Both the position numbers and the translations under genes were made by a program. 64,000 nucleotides of DNA from contig OX465281.1 of NCBI GenBank assembly GCA_949987705.1, forward strand, positions 7,294,001-7,358,000. The letters are read 5' to 3'. The notes beneath the pieces were generated by a model, which was given only the letters and a program-made list of their open reading frames with translations, had not been told where the DNA came from and ran no database searches. This document shows, piece by piece, positions 35,530 to 44,729 of the stretch. Within the stretch, counting starts at the first letter, position 1. Every line of letters begins with the position of its first letter. Origin of the DNA: Thereva unica. Lineage: Eukaryota > Arthropoda > Insecta > Diptera > Therevidae.

Positions 35530-36290
35530 TGTACGTCTTCTTGGTCTGAAGGAATGTTGACCCTTCCGATTCTTCTGATTATGGATCGGAAACGTGGAAA
35601 CTACTCAAACCGGACTTCAAGAAGCTTGAGGTCTTCTAAATACGATGCTTGAGGTAGATTCTCGTTGTCTCACTCCGCGATCGCCTTCGAAAAGAGGCAG
35701 TTAGACAAAGATGCGATCAGCACTTGTGACTATCAGCTGTTTTCGTATTTTTAGCAGCCGTTTGTGGATTGTTTGTTTGTATAGGGAATTAGAAATACAA
35801 GCACGTATCAACAAAAGATTTACGGAATAGTCCAAAAGCGAGGAATGGAGAGAGAGCTAATAATTGCGACTTTAATAAATTGTATAGGACGAAGAAAACG
35901 GGCACTTTGACCATGAAGAGTGCGATTAGCATCCGCAGTAGATCGGTTCTTGTTCGATTACGTAGCAGCATTGAACGAGGCTAGTACATAGTTGGGGGAC
36001 CTCTTGGTGAAACTTGCGTTTGAAATGGTCTATGCCGATGCGGATGCATTTATATAATGTTCATGTCTGTAGCGGGAGACAACATACCTTTGGCGAGCGC
36101 ATTTTAAGGGTTTTAATACTTGTAGCGGGATCGTGCATACCAGCACTGATCGAAGAAGAAATTCAAAAACATCGACTACGGTGTTTTGTACATTTATGCA
36201 GAATGGATGATAGTCGCTTTCACGTTTTCTATCAGGCTGCCCATTCCTCAATTGGATGTTGGCACCATGGTGCATTCAAACCCGAAAGCG
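35530..36290 (+). pseudogene. RTE-type LINE copy 2, interrupted by a 5S-like repeat
   Basis: 35530-35723 aligns with 7180-7360 of the first RTE copy (TTGACCCTTCCGATTCT, GGATCGGAAACGTGGAAAC, CTCACTCCGCGATCGCCTTC). The match resumes at 36141 with CACTGATCGAAGAAGAAAT and CATCGACTACGGTG. The 417 bp between are an insertion (35724-36140). The coding frame is destroyed. Confidence 0.85.
35724..36140 (+). mobile_element. 5S rRNA-like dispersed repeat, copy 4, inserted in an RTE relic
   Basis: The insertion is flanked by CAGCAC on both sides (35718-35723 and 36141-36146). 35918-36009 is a diverged 5S rRNA in sense orientation: AGATCGGTTCTTGTTCGATT, GTAGCAGCATTG, CTAGTACATAGTTGGGGGAC. A leader with TATAGGACGAAGAAAA precedes it, also seen beside copy 3. 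The body ends CTTGTAGCGGGATCGTGCAT at the insertion border, the same 3' terminus as copies 1 and 3. This copy best defines the length of the family. Confidence 0.75.
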
Positions 36291-36999
36291 AGTGATCCCT
36301 ACAGGGCATATGAGTATTGGTTTGTGGATTTCCATATGAATAAACCTAGCTCTTGTAACTACAGTGTTTTAGCTTTATCCTACCCTTAGAACTAGTCGTT
36401 ATCAAAAACGCGCCCCATGCAAGATTTGTAGCCCGCGAACGTACTGGCTATATACGAGTTTAGTACTCGGCGTTTATACAGCACGTTTTACGGATTGTAG
36501 CAATTAGTCTTACGCCAACCAAGTGACTAGCCTAATTATATTGCACTATCCTCATCTATGTCTTCTATTTTAGGGCAATACCAATCACCGTTTAGAGGGT
36601 GTGGAAGTATTCAGACGTCATTATTGATTTGACGCTCATGGACTTTATAGTTCGGCGAATTCTGCCGCAATGCCTGTTCTTAATGAAGTCTCATTAGGTT
36701 GACGATGAATTGTTTCAACTATGCTCCATATGTTATAGTTAAAGGAATTCAAATCTAGATAGTAGGAGGGTAGAATTCTTTGAAACAGAGTATATCGGGC
36801 TTACTAGCCTTTCTCAAGCCTTGACACCGTAGGCAGCGCCGGCCCTACCCTTTGTTCAGGGTGGTGCGGGACTGTCTTTGGGCGCCTTTCGGTCGACGCT
36901 TTCACATAAATTGTATTTCGGGTTGTCCTAGTTAAATCTGTTTTCGAGGACTGCCGGGGCAGCCGTGGCGTGATAGTCAAGCATATCTGGACAAGGCAC

Positions 37000-37630
37000 A
37001 GCCCGTGCTGTTATTTATAAATCCTACATTCGGCCTCTTCTCGAATATAACTCTCTCGTTTGGGGCGGCGCCCCAATAACCACCTTGGCATGGTTAGATA
37101 AAGTGCAAAAAAGGGCGCTCAAACTAATTGATGACGACACCGCCTGCTCCACCATCGACCCCTTGAGCCACCGTAGGAATGTAGCAGCACTGACAAAATT
37201 TTATCGCTACTATCATAGTGACTGTTCCTCCGAGTTAAACGCTCTCCTGCCTTCACGGCAATCTTACACCCGCAACACCAGATTAGCCCCCTCGTCTCAT
37301 TCCCTTCACCTGCAGCTACCCCTTTCACGCACTCAACAAGATATGAGTTCGTTTGTTAATAGAACAACTCGGCTGTGGAATAATCTCTCGCAGTCAGTAT
37401 TTCCGAACTCCTACAACATCCAAGAGTTCAAACGCAGGGTTCATCACCACCTTCTTCAATATCCCCCCGTACCTTTTAATCCTTAACCTATATACCCCCC
37501 CTCATCCCTCCCCCGTACTAAGCTTACTGCTAGACATTGCACCATGACGTGACAAATGACATGACGGACTAGTAGTACAAAGGGTGACTCCTAAGCTTAG
37601 CACTGCCACATAAAAAAATAAAAATATTGG
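37000..37630 (+). pseudogene. LINE-A copy 5, best preserved C-terminus
   Basis: An uninterrupted frame at 37085-37486 encodes the LINE-A C-terminus: AWLDKVQKRALKLIDDD, NVAALTKFYRYYHSDC, SSHSLHLQLPLSRTQQD, VNRTTRLWNNLSQ, FKRRVHHHLL. Upstream, YIRPLLEYNSLVWGGA is readable from 37020 in the same direction. The 3' region ends with AAAGGGTGACTCCTAAGCTT near 37579-37598 and CACATAAAAAAAT. It serves as the reference copy for the other LINE-A fragments and for the SINE tail at 52855-52965. Confidence 0.85.
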
Positions 37631-37839
37631 AAACGGTCTTCATTTCCTTCATTTAGAATATAGAAGGTTGATTTGCTTTGGAGTCGTATTTTGCCATATG
37701 TTGCTGCTGTCGCTGTGAGGATTTAGCGGCTCCAAAAGTGCAATATCTGGAGTCAGTTTGGTTTTGTAGCGGACGATGTGACGGAATGTAACTCCAAAGT
37801 GGGTCAACCTCTAGTAAGTAGCTGCGCCACTTTTGCAAT

Positions 37840-37905
37840 GAGCGACACATTTGTTGCGAGATTCCAGGACCGGATTCCGGTTGTAGAGCCTTTTAAAAAA
37901 TAATA
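37840..37905 (+). pseudogene. RTE-type LINE 3' tail fragment
   Basis: A short match to the RTE end at 22600-22650: TTGCGAGATTCCAGGACCGG, then TTCCGGTTGTAGAGCC, followed by an A-rich tail. It lies inside the hAT element at 36834-39324. Confidence 0.6.
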
Positions 37906-38533
37906 GTATAACAGGGCATTAGAGCAAGTGTTTCTTACCAAAGTTGCTTCCACGGTTTTTCGCCAGCTACGTCAGCCTTTCTTAAGTTAGTTACCTCGGG
38001 GTTTCTGCTTCCTTGGTGATCGGAGCGGGCATGATGGTGGTTGCTCGCCAGGTGCTGGCGGCGATGAGGGGACATTGAAAGTTTGGCTGGGGGCACTTTG
38101 GGACATGGGATTTTCCTGAGCCTAAGCTATGCCCGACCAAACTTGCCACCAATATGGCCACCTGTCCTCCTCAGCTCGTCAATAGACTTTTGGTCCGCAG
38201 AGAACTCTCCAGTCCTACACCTTTAAGGTCGTACTTTGGATCTCTAACGTTTTCAACAAAATGTATTCGCAGGAAGCACCGTACCACAACATAGCTTCGC
38301 GGCAGCTTTCCGTTGTCTACAGCGACAAGGCTTGATCCTTTCAGGACTTAAGGCGACCCATCACAAGGGCGCGCAGCAGCCCAAACGAATCTGGGCTGCT
38401 CTGACCCGTGCCCCAACTCGACAATCTCCTCCAGAAAACTCCCTTGGACGGCAACTAGCTGTTCTGTGGTCAGAATAATGTAGAGAATCTCCGGATATAC
38501 ACATCGCAAGAACGTCCATTCTGACACTTTCTG

Positions 38534-39001
38534 TCATTTGATCGGACTTCTTTTCTGAAGAGCTTTCAGTCCGATTCTCAAACCGTATGCCCGGAGCCTT
38601 CTCCTTTTCGCAGAGTTCTTGTGGTCTGGAGGAGATCCAAAGGATCTAGCTATCTTCTTATTGAGTAAAAAGGCATTCTTCTCTTCCTCGAGGGCGATGC
38701 AGAGCCCAGCAGCTTCTACCACTGGAGTATCCAGCTTCCAGAATTCGTCGTCTACAAGCGGACGCTTTTTTGGGTCGCCTCTCCGATGGAGCAAAAGATG
38801 TCCGTTCTTTCGCAGGGAGCTCTCTGCGCCACAAAACAGAGCTTTTAAGTCTGTTGGGCTGAGGGTTAGCAACCCGCTCCCATAAAAAAACACTATTGCT
38901 ACGAATCGGCAAACAGTGCCTCGGAACCGGATGGACAACACGACGACGACCTTTGCTTTTCGAACAATCCGCCCTATGTCCCACGAGGGATTAAGGGGCA
39001 C
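38534..39001 (-). other. Unrecognised 155-codon frame, basic C-terminus
   Basis: The frame is long for this window and ends in a lysine/arginine-rich stretch, with a middle segment rich in E, K and L. It could be LINE ORF1 relic sequence or chance. Its start region (PLNPSWDIGR) coincides with a short motif repeated at 44516-44545 and 47314-47342, which points to repeat origin. Function not assigned. Confidence 0.3.
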
Positions 39002-39434
39002 ATAGATAGACTTTCGCAGATAGGCCTCTAAGGAGATCTTCTTCCAATGAAGGAGTGATCTAAGTGAACTCCACCGAGGTATAACGAAAATTTCACTTCA
39101 TTCGAGCCACATTCTGCACCCTACTCCGTGGGTTCAGAAATATCCAACTGGCTAGGGGATATGAAAGCCCAAGAAGTGTTTGGAACTTTGAGAGGTGCTA
39201 AGGGTTTTTTTTTTAAAAGGCGCCATCAAAATTTCGAAATTGGTTTTCGCGTTCATTTTGCCGCCCCTTGCCACTTGGCACCTAGAGCGACCGCTCCATT
39301 CGCTCTACCCTAGGGCCGGCGCTGACCGTAGGGGTTAAAGCACCCGAAGAAAATTCTAGAGGTCTGTGGTTCGAGTCCATTCATTGTATGGGAGCCAATT
39401 TAGGACCAACTGACTGGTGTGGTCCTGTACACCG

Positions 39435-40188
39435 CACAGTGGCGATATTTTTGATATTTCACCCAAATTACTCTAGAGGTCGTAATTTTTAAGTTATTGA
39501 CAACATTTTTTTTTTAAATGTTCATCTTGAATTTACCTATCGATCCCTCTAGCCGGATTTTGAAATTTCATTTTCATTTTTTTTAAATTTTTAACAAAAA
39601 GTCTCATTTTTTCAAAAAAATACAATTTTTTCTATTCAATTTACTCTAACGGGCCGAAAATTTGAGTTTCCGTACTCATGTTTTTTTTTAAATGTTCGTC
39701 TTTTAGTTAGCTATTAATCTGTCTAAATGAATTTTTGATATAGTTTTAGAAAACCGTTAAAATTACTGTCAAATATCAAATCAATCAGTCCGAAATTTTT
39801 TGGTAGAGGTTTACATATCACCCTGTATTTTTGTAACCCTGTGAGAGATTTTCTTGAATAAGGCCCCAATCTACGCAGAATACCCCCGCCTATGTGAAAC
39901 GGTAAAAGTTAAGGCTTAAACCCACCAACTTCCAGAGTTATGTGTCGTCAAAGTCAAAATTTTGTTTTTTTCTTCATTAAAATTTCAACTTCAACCACCT
40001 TTTTCTCCAAAAAAAAGTAGCTAATTGATATTTTTTTATTACAAAATTGGAAAGCTTGGACAATTTCCTATGAATAATGTTCAACAACTTTTATGCTACG
40101 GCCTATAGTTTTGAAGCTATAAGCAATTTTAATGCTAAAAATGGCCTTATTTGGTACTTTTAGACATAACCTCAGGTTATTGGGAACT
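39435..40188 (+). repeat. Left inverted arm of the foldback element
   Basis: AT-rich, non-coding sequence with poly-T tracts. It pairs over its full length with 42550-43302. Differences seen include single-base changes and one-base length differences in homopolymers. The inner border is at GGGAACT (40182-40188), after which the satellite starts. Confidence 0.95.
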
Positions 40189-42549
40189 GAATGCGGCAAT
40201 GCGGGAATGCGGGAATGCGGCAATGCGGGAATGCGGCAATGCGGCAATGCGGCAATGCGGGAATGCGGCAATGCGGGAATGCGGCAATGCGGGAATGCGG
40301 CAATGCGGCAATGCGGGAATGCGGGAATGCGGCTTTGCGGGAATGCGGCCATGCGGGAATGCGGGAATGCGAGAATGCGAGAATGCGGGAATGCGGCCAT
40401 GCGGCAATGCGGGAATGCGGCGATGCGGCAATGCGGGAATGCGGCAATGCGGGAATGCGGCCATGCGGCAATGCGGGAATGCGGCAATGCGGGAATGCGG
40501 CAATGCGGGAATGCGGGAATACGGGAATGCGGGAATGCGGCAATGCGGGAATGCGGGAATGCGGCAATGCGGGAATGCGGGAATCCGGGAATGCGGGAAT
40601 GCGGGAATGCGGCAATGCGGGAATGCGGCAATGCGGGAATGCGGCAATGCGGGAATGCGGCAATGCGGGAATGCGGCAATGCGGGAATGCGGCAATGCGG
40701 GAATGCGGCAATGCGGCAATGCGGGAATGCGGCCATGCGGGAATGCGGCAATGCGGGAATGCGGGAAAGCGGCAATGCGGCAATGCGGGAAAGCGGCAAT
40801 GCGGCAATGCGGGAATGCGGGAATGCGGCCATGCGGGAATGCGGCAATGCGGGAATGCGGCAATGCGGGAATGCGGCAATGCGGCCATGCGGGAATGCGG
40901 CAATGCGGGAATGCGGCAATGCGGGAATGCGGGAATGCGGGAATGCGGCAATGCGGGAATGCGGCAATGCGGGAATGCGGGAATCCGGGAATGCGGGAAT
41001 GCGGCAATGCGAGAATGCGGCAATGCGGGAATGCGGCAATGCGGGAATGCGGCAATGCGGGAATGCGGGAATGCGGCCATGCGGGAATGCGGCAATGCGG
41101 GAATGCGGAAATGCGGCAATGCGGCAATGCGGGAATGCGGGAATGCGGCCATGCGGGAATGCGGCAATGCGGGAATGCGGCAATGCGGGAATGCGGCAAT
41201 GCGGCCATGCGGGAATGCGGCAATGCGGGAATGCGGCAATGCGGGAATGCGGGAATGCGGGAATGCGGCAATGCGGGAATGCGGCAATGCGGGAATGCGG
41301 GAATGCGGCAATGCGGGAATGCGGCAATGCGGGAATGCGGCAATGCGGGAATGCGGCAATGCGGGAATGCGGGAATGCGGCCATGCGGGAATGCGGCAAT
41401 GCGGGAATGCGGAAATGCGGCAATGCGGGAATGCGGGAATGCGGGAAAGCGGCAAAGCGGGAATGCGGGAATGCGGGAAAGCGGCAATGCGGCAATGCGG
41501 GAATGCGGCCATGCGGGAATGCGGCCATGCGGGAATGCGGCAATGCGGCAATGCGGGAATGCGGGAATGCGGGAATGCGGCAATGCGGGAATGCGGCCAT
41601 GCGGCAATGCGGGAATGCGGGAATGCGGGAATGCGGCAATGCGGGAATGCGGCAATGCGGGAATGCGGAAATGCGGCCATGCGGGAATGCGGCAATGCGG
41701 GAATGCGGCAATGCGGCAATGCGGGAATGCGGGAATGCGGCAATGCGGGAATGCGGCAATGCGGCAATGCGGGAATGCGGCAATGCGGGAATGCGGGAAA
41801 GCGGCAATGCGGCAATGCGGCAATGCGGGAATGCGGCAATGCGGGAATGCGGGAATGCGGCAATGCGGGAATGCGGGAAAGCGGCAATGCGGCAATGCGG
41901 GAATGCGGGAATGCGGCCATGCGGCAATGCGGGAATGCGGCGATGCGGCAATGCGGGAATGCGGCAATGCGGGAATGCGGCCATGCGGCAATGCGGCAAT
42001 GCGGGAATGCGGCAATGCGGGAATGCGGCAATGCGGGAATGCGGGAATACGGGAATGCGGGAATGCGGCAATGCGGGAATGCGGGAATGCGGGAATGCGG
42101 CAATGCGGGAATGCGGGAATCCGGGAATGCGGGAATGCGGCAATGCGGCCATGCGGCAATGCGGCAATGCGGCAATGCGGGAATGCGGGAATGCGGGAAT
42201 GCGGCAATGCGGGAATGCGGGAATCCGGGAATGCGGGAATGCGGCAATGCGGCCATGCGGCAATGCGGCAATGCGGGAATGCGGGAATGCGGGAATGCGG
42301 GAATGCGGGAATGCGGCAATGCGGGAATGCGGCAATGCGGGAATGCGGCAATGCGGGAATGCGGCAATGCGGGAATGCGGCAATGCGGCAATGCGGGAAT
42401 GCGGCAATGCGGGAATGCGGCAATGCGGGAATGCGGGAATGCGGCAATGCGGCAATGCGGGAATGCGGCAATGCGGGAATGCGGCCATGCTGGAATGCGG
42501 GAATGCGGCCATGCGGGAATGCGGCCATGCGGGAATGCGGCCATGCGGG
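40189..42549. repeat. 8-bp satellite array, about 295 units
   Basis: Uninterrupted tandem array of an 8-bp unit. Two types dominate, GCGGGAAT and GCGGCAAT, mixed irregularly, with a third type GCGGCCAT. Rare variants include GCGGCGAT, GCGGAAAT, GCGGGAAA, GCGAGAAT, ACGGGAAT and CCGGGAAT. Every unit holds at least one CpG, and the G-rich strand is always plus. Because 8 is not a multiple of 3 and the unit has no stop in any frame, all frames stay open through the array on both strands. These long frames are not evidence of protein. Confidence 0.97.
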
Positions 42550-43302
42550 AGTTCCCAATAACCTGAGGTTATGTCTAAAAGTACCAAATAAGGCCATTTT
42601 TAGCATTAAAATTTCTTATAGCTTCAAAACTATAGGCCGTAGCATAAAAGTTGTTGAACATTATTCATAGGAAATTGTCCAAGCTTTCCAATTTTGTAAT
42701 AAAAAATATCAATTAGCTACTTTTTTTTGGAGAAAAAGGTGGTTGAAGTTGAAATTTTAATGAAAAAAAAAACAAAATTTTGACTTTGACGACACATAAC
42801 TCTGGAAGTTGGTGGGTTTAAGCCTTAACTTTTACCGTTTCACATAGGCGGGGGTATTCTGCGTAGATTGGGGCCTTATTCAAGAAAATCTCTCACAGGG
42901 TTACAGAAATACAGGGTGATATGTAAACCTCTACCAAAAAATTTCGAACTGATTGATTTGATATTTGACAGTAATTTTAACGGTTTTCTAAAACTATATC
43001 AAAAATTCATTTAGACAGATTAATAGCTAACTAAAAGACGAACATTTAAAAAAAAACATGAGTACGGAAACTCAAATTTTCGGCCCGTTAGAGTAAATTG
43101 AATAGAAAAAATTGTATTTTTTTGAAAAAATGAGACTTTTTGTTAAAAATTTAAAAAAAATGAAAATGAAATTTCAAAATCCGGCTAGAGGGATCGATAG
43201 GTAAATTCAAGATGAACATTTAAAAAAAAAAATTTGTCAATAACTTAAAAATTACGACCTCTAGAGTAATTTGGGTGAAATATCAAAAATATCGCCACTG
43301 TG
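42550..43302 (-). repeat. Right inverted arm of the foldback element
   Basis: Inverted copy of 39435-40188. It begins AGTTCCCAATAACCTGAGG at the array border and ends ATCGCCACTGTG. No coding frame is conserved between arms beyond what identity imposes. Confidence 0.95.
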
Positions 43303-43689
43303 CACCGTACAACTGGAAAACATATGATCTTATGGGACACTACAATTAGCACTCATGGCTCCAACCCGGAATACGGTAGTCATCACATACATTGGACACC
43401 ACCCCCAAACAATAACTGAAGTTGTCAGTCTGATAACAACCAACCACACAATTGCGCTCCAGCTCAAATCGGCCCTCCTTTAGGACAGTTCTCAAAGTTT
43501 GGCAGCTTGTCTGCAGCTCCGGATGTCACAGAGTCTATCCATCTTCTCTTAGACTTGGATACATATGATGTTACCTGTAATAACCCTTAACCCAGGTTTG
43601 TTATGAAACCAACACCTACAATTTCCAATGGGGAAAGTATGCTTCCAGATGCAGAAGCTCTTTGAAAATCATAAAAAATTGGGAATTTG

Positions 43690-44190
43690 TGTGGTGAAAA
43701 GCATGCAAGTGCATCGGTGCAAGTTACACTATCTATCATTTCGTTATTACCCCCATACATAAAACCAGTGTTTTAGGCAAGGGGTCGCAGGGAAGTATAT
43801 GTCATGCGTCATATGTCTCCTCACTTTTAAGCCAGAAAATTTGCCAGACTCAACCTGCATTACACTAACACAAATATAATATCGTACTCGAGTCTGCGAA
43901 AACTATGAGATATTCCCCCTCTCACAACTATTGCACATTGTTTATTGCACAACTTAAAATGCATCACAATCTTTACACGAAAATGAGGCAGCAAAATGAA
44001 TGCTTAGTGTAATACCCGCTTCAAACACACCATTTTGATATGAGTATCGAATGATGGATAGTGTAACTTGCACCTCCACATACACAAACCGGCTTTTATT
44101 TAAGTAAGCGGTCGCAGTAACGAATATGTCATGCGTCATATGTATGTCTCCTCACTTTTGCCTCAGAAAATTTTCCAGACTCACCCATCC
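43690..44190. repeat. Diverged repeat pair with mixed orientation
   Basis: The string ATGTCATGCGTCATATGT, followed by CTCCTCACTTTT and AAAATT(T)GCCAGACTCA-like sequence, occurs at about 43799-43853 and again at about 44127-44180 in the same orientation. The neighbouring block GGTGCAAGTTACACTATC (about 43717-43735) recurs inverted (GATAGTGTAACTTGCACC) at about 44056-44074. The arrangement suggests an old transposon with inverted and direct repeats. Boundaries are unclear. Confidence 0.55.
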
Positions 44191-44194
44191 ATTT

Positions 44195-44470
44195 CACTAG
44201 GCACGCGGTCAAAGATAATTAAATCTCTAATGTTACCATACTTTAATTACGCTAGTTTGGTTTCTCCTGCTCTTGATGCTGCATGCCGTGGTAAGCTTGA
44301 TGTGGCCTTCAACGACTACGTAAGGCATGTTTGCAGTCGTCGTCGATCCGATTACATCAGCCCATATCGTTGTTCCTTTCTGGGATGCACAATTGATGAT
44401 TACCTACTCCTCAAGGCATTGGCATTCAGACCGTCTACATTCTACATTCAGACCGTCCATTCTATCTGCA
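44195..44470 (+). pseudogene. LINE reverse transcriptase thumb fragment
   Basis: In one frame, TRSKIIKSLMLPYFNYASLV is followed by SPALDAACRGKLDVAFNDYV, RHVCSRRRSDYIS and FLGCTIDDYLLLKALAF. This is the post-catalytic region of a Jockey/CR1-type LINE reverse transcriptase. It is bounded on the right by the repeat motif at 44516. Confidence 0.65.
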
Positions 44471-44515
44471 TGAATACCTCCGAATTGGACGTAGGTCTAT
44501 CATCATTCATCATTT

Positions 44516-44720
44516 CGCTCCTTTAATCCCTCATGGGACATAGGGCGGAAACAGTTGCCCTCCAGCGAACTCTGTTTTGTGCGACAGATCACAGCTCCGA
44601 CCAGGATCTCTCCGTTGTTGCGGCTTCTGCTAGTAGGGTTCTCCTCCACGTTTACCCTCGACGCTTACTACAACTATTCGCCTTAAAATCGTCACAATCA
44701 GAAACGTATAACGCGATGCT
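44516..44720 (+). repeat. Dispersed repeat with CCCTCATGGGACATAGG motif
   Basis: The 27-base string beginning CTCCTTTAATCCCTC and ending GGGACATAGG at 44519-44545 recurs at 47316-47342 (plus) and, with one change and one length difference, inverted at about 38971-38997. The sequence 3' of it at 44546-44720 resembles that at 38700-38970 only loosely. A SINE or MITE family is likely, but neither termini nor promoter boxes were identified. Confidence 0.5.
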
Positions 44721-44729
44721 ATAAACCGT

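Larger units (their letters stand above)
36834..39324. mobile_element. hAT-type element with 8-bp duplication, non-autonomous or decayed
   Basis: Inverted ends CAGCGCCGGCCCTA (36834-36847 and 39311-39324) are flanked by perfect duplications ACCGTAGG (36826-36833 and 39325-39332). Both features are diagnostic of hAT elements. No hAT transposase domain is seen inside; the 2.49 kb includes LINE-A copy 5, an RTE tail and other relic sequence, so much of the length is probably later insertions. Subterminal GGCGCC motifs occur at both ends. Confidence 0.85.
39435..43302. mobile_element. Foldback element: 754-bp inverted arms around an 8-bp satellite array, Transib-like ends
   Basis: The arms at 39435-40188 and 42550-43302 are inverted copies that differ by roughly ten changes when compared by eye, about 99 percent identity. 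Both termini begin CACAGTGGCGATATTTTTGA. The element is flanked by CACCG on both sides (39430-39434 and 43303-43307), a 5-bp GC-rich duplication. CACAGTG ends plus 5-bp GC-rich duplications are the known pattern of Transib transposons, so that superfamily is proposed, although no transposase is present. The loop consists only of the satellite at 40189-42549. Each arm ends at the array with the palindrome ATAACCTCAGGTTAT or its inverse. Confidence 0.9.

Noticed and set aside
35918..36009. Functional 5S rRNA gene
   Set aside because: Many substitutions in paired regions, no poly-T terminator directly after the 5S part, and the copy lies inside a mobile insertion.
40189..42549. CRISPR array
   Set aside because: The unit is 8 bp with no spacers, the genome is eukaryotic, and no cas genes are present.
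40068..42670. Six overlapping open frames of about 790-840 codons, on both strands, with MRECGNAG-type and PHSRIPAF-type repeats
   Set aside because: They are a consequence of a stop-free 8-bp repeat, whose length is not a multiple of three, so every frame cycles through the same codons. Their non-repeat ends come from the inverted arms, so the forward and reverse starts are the same sequence. Nothing supports translation.
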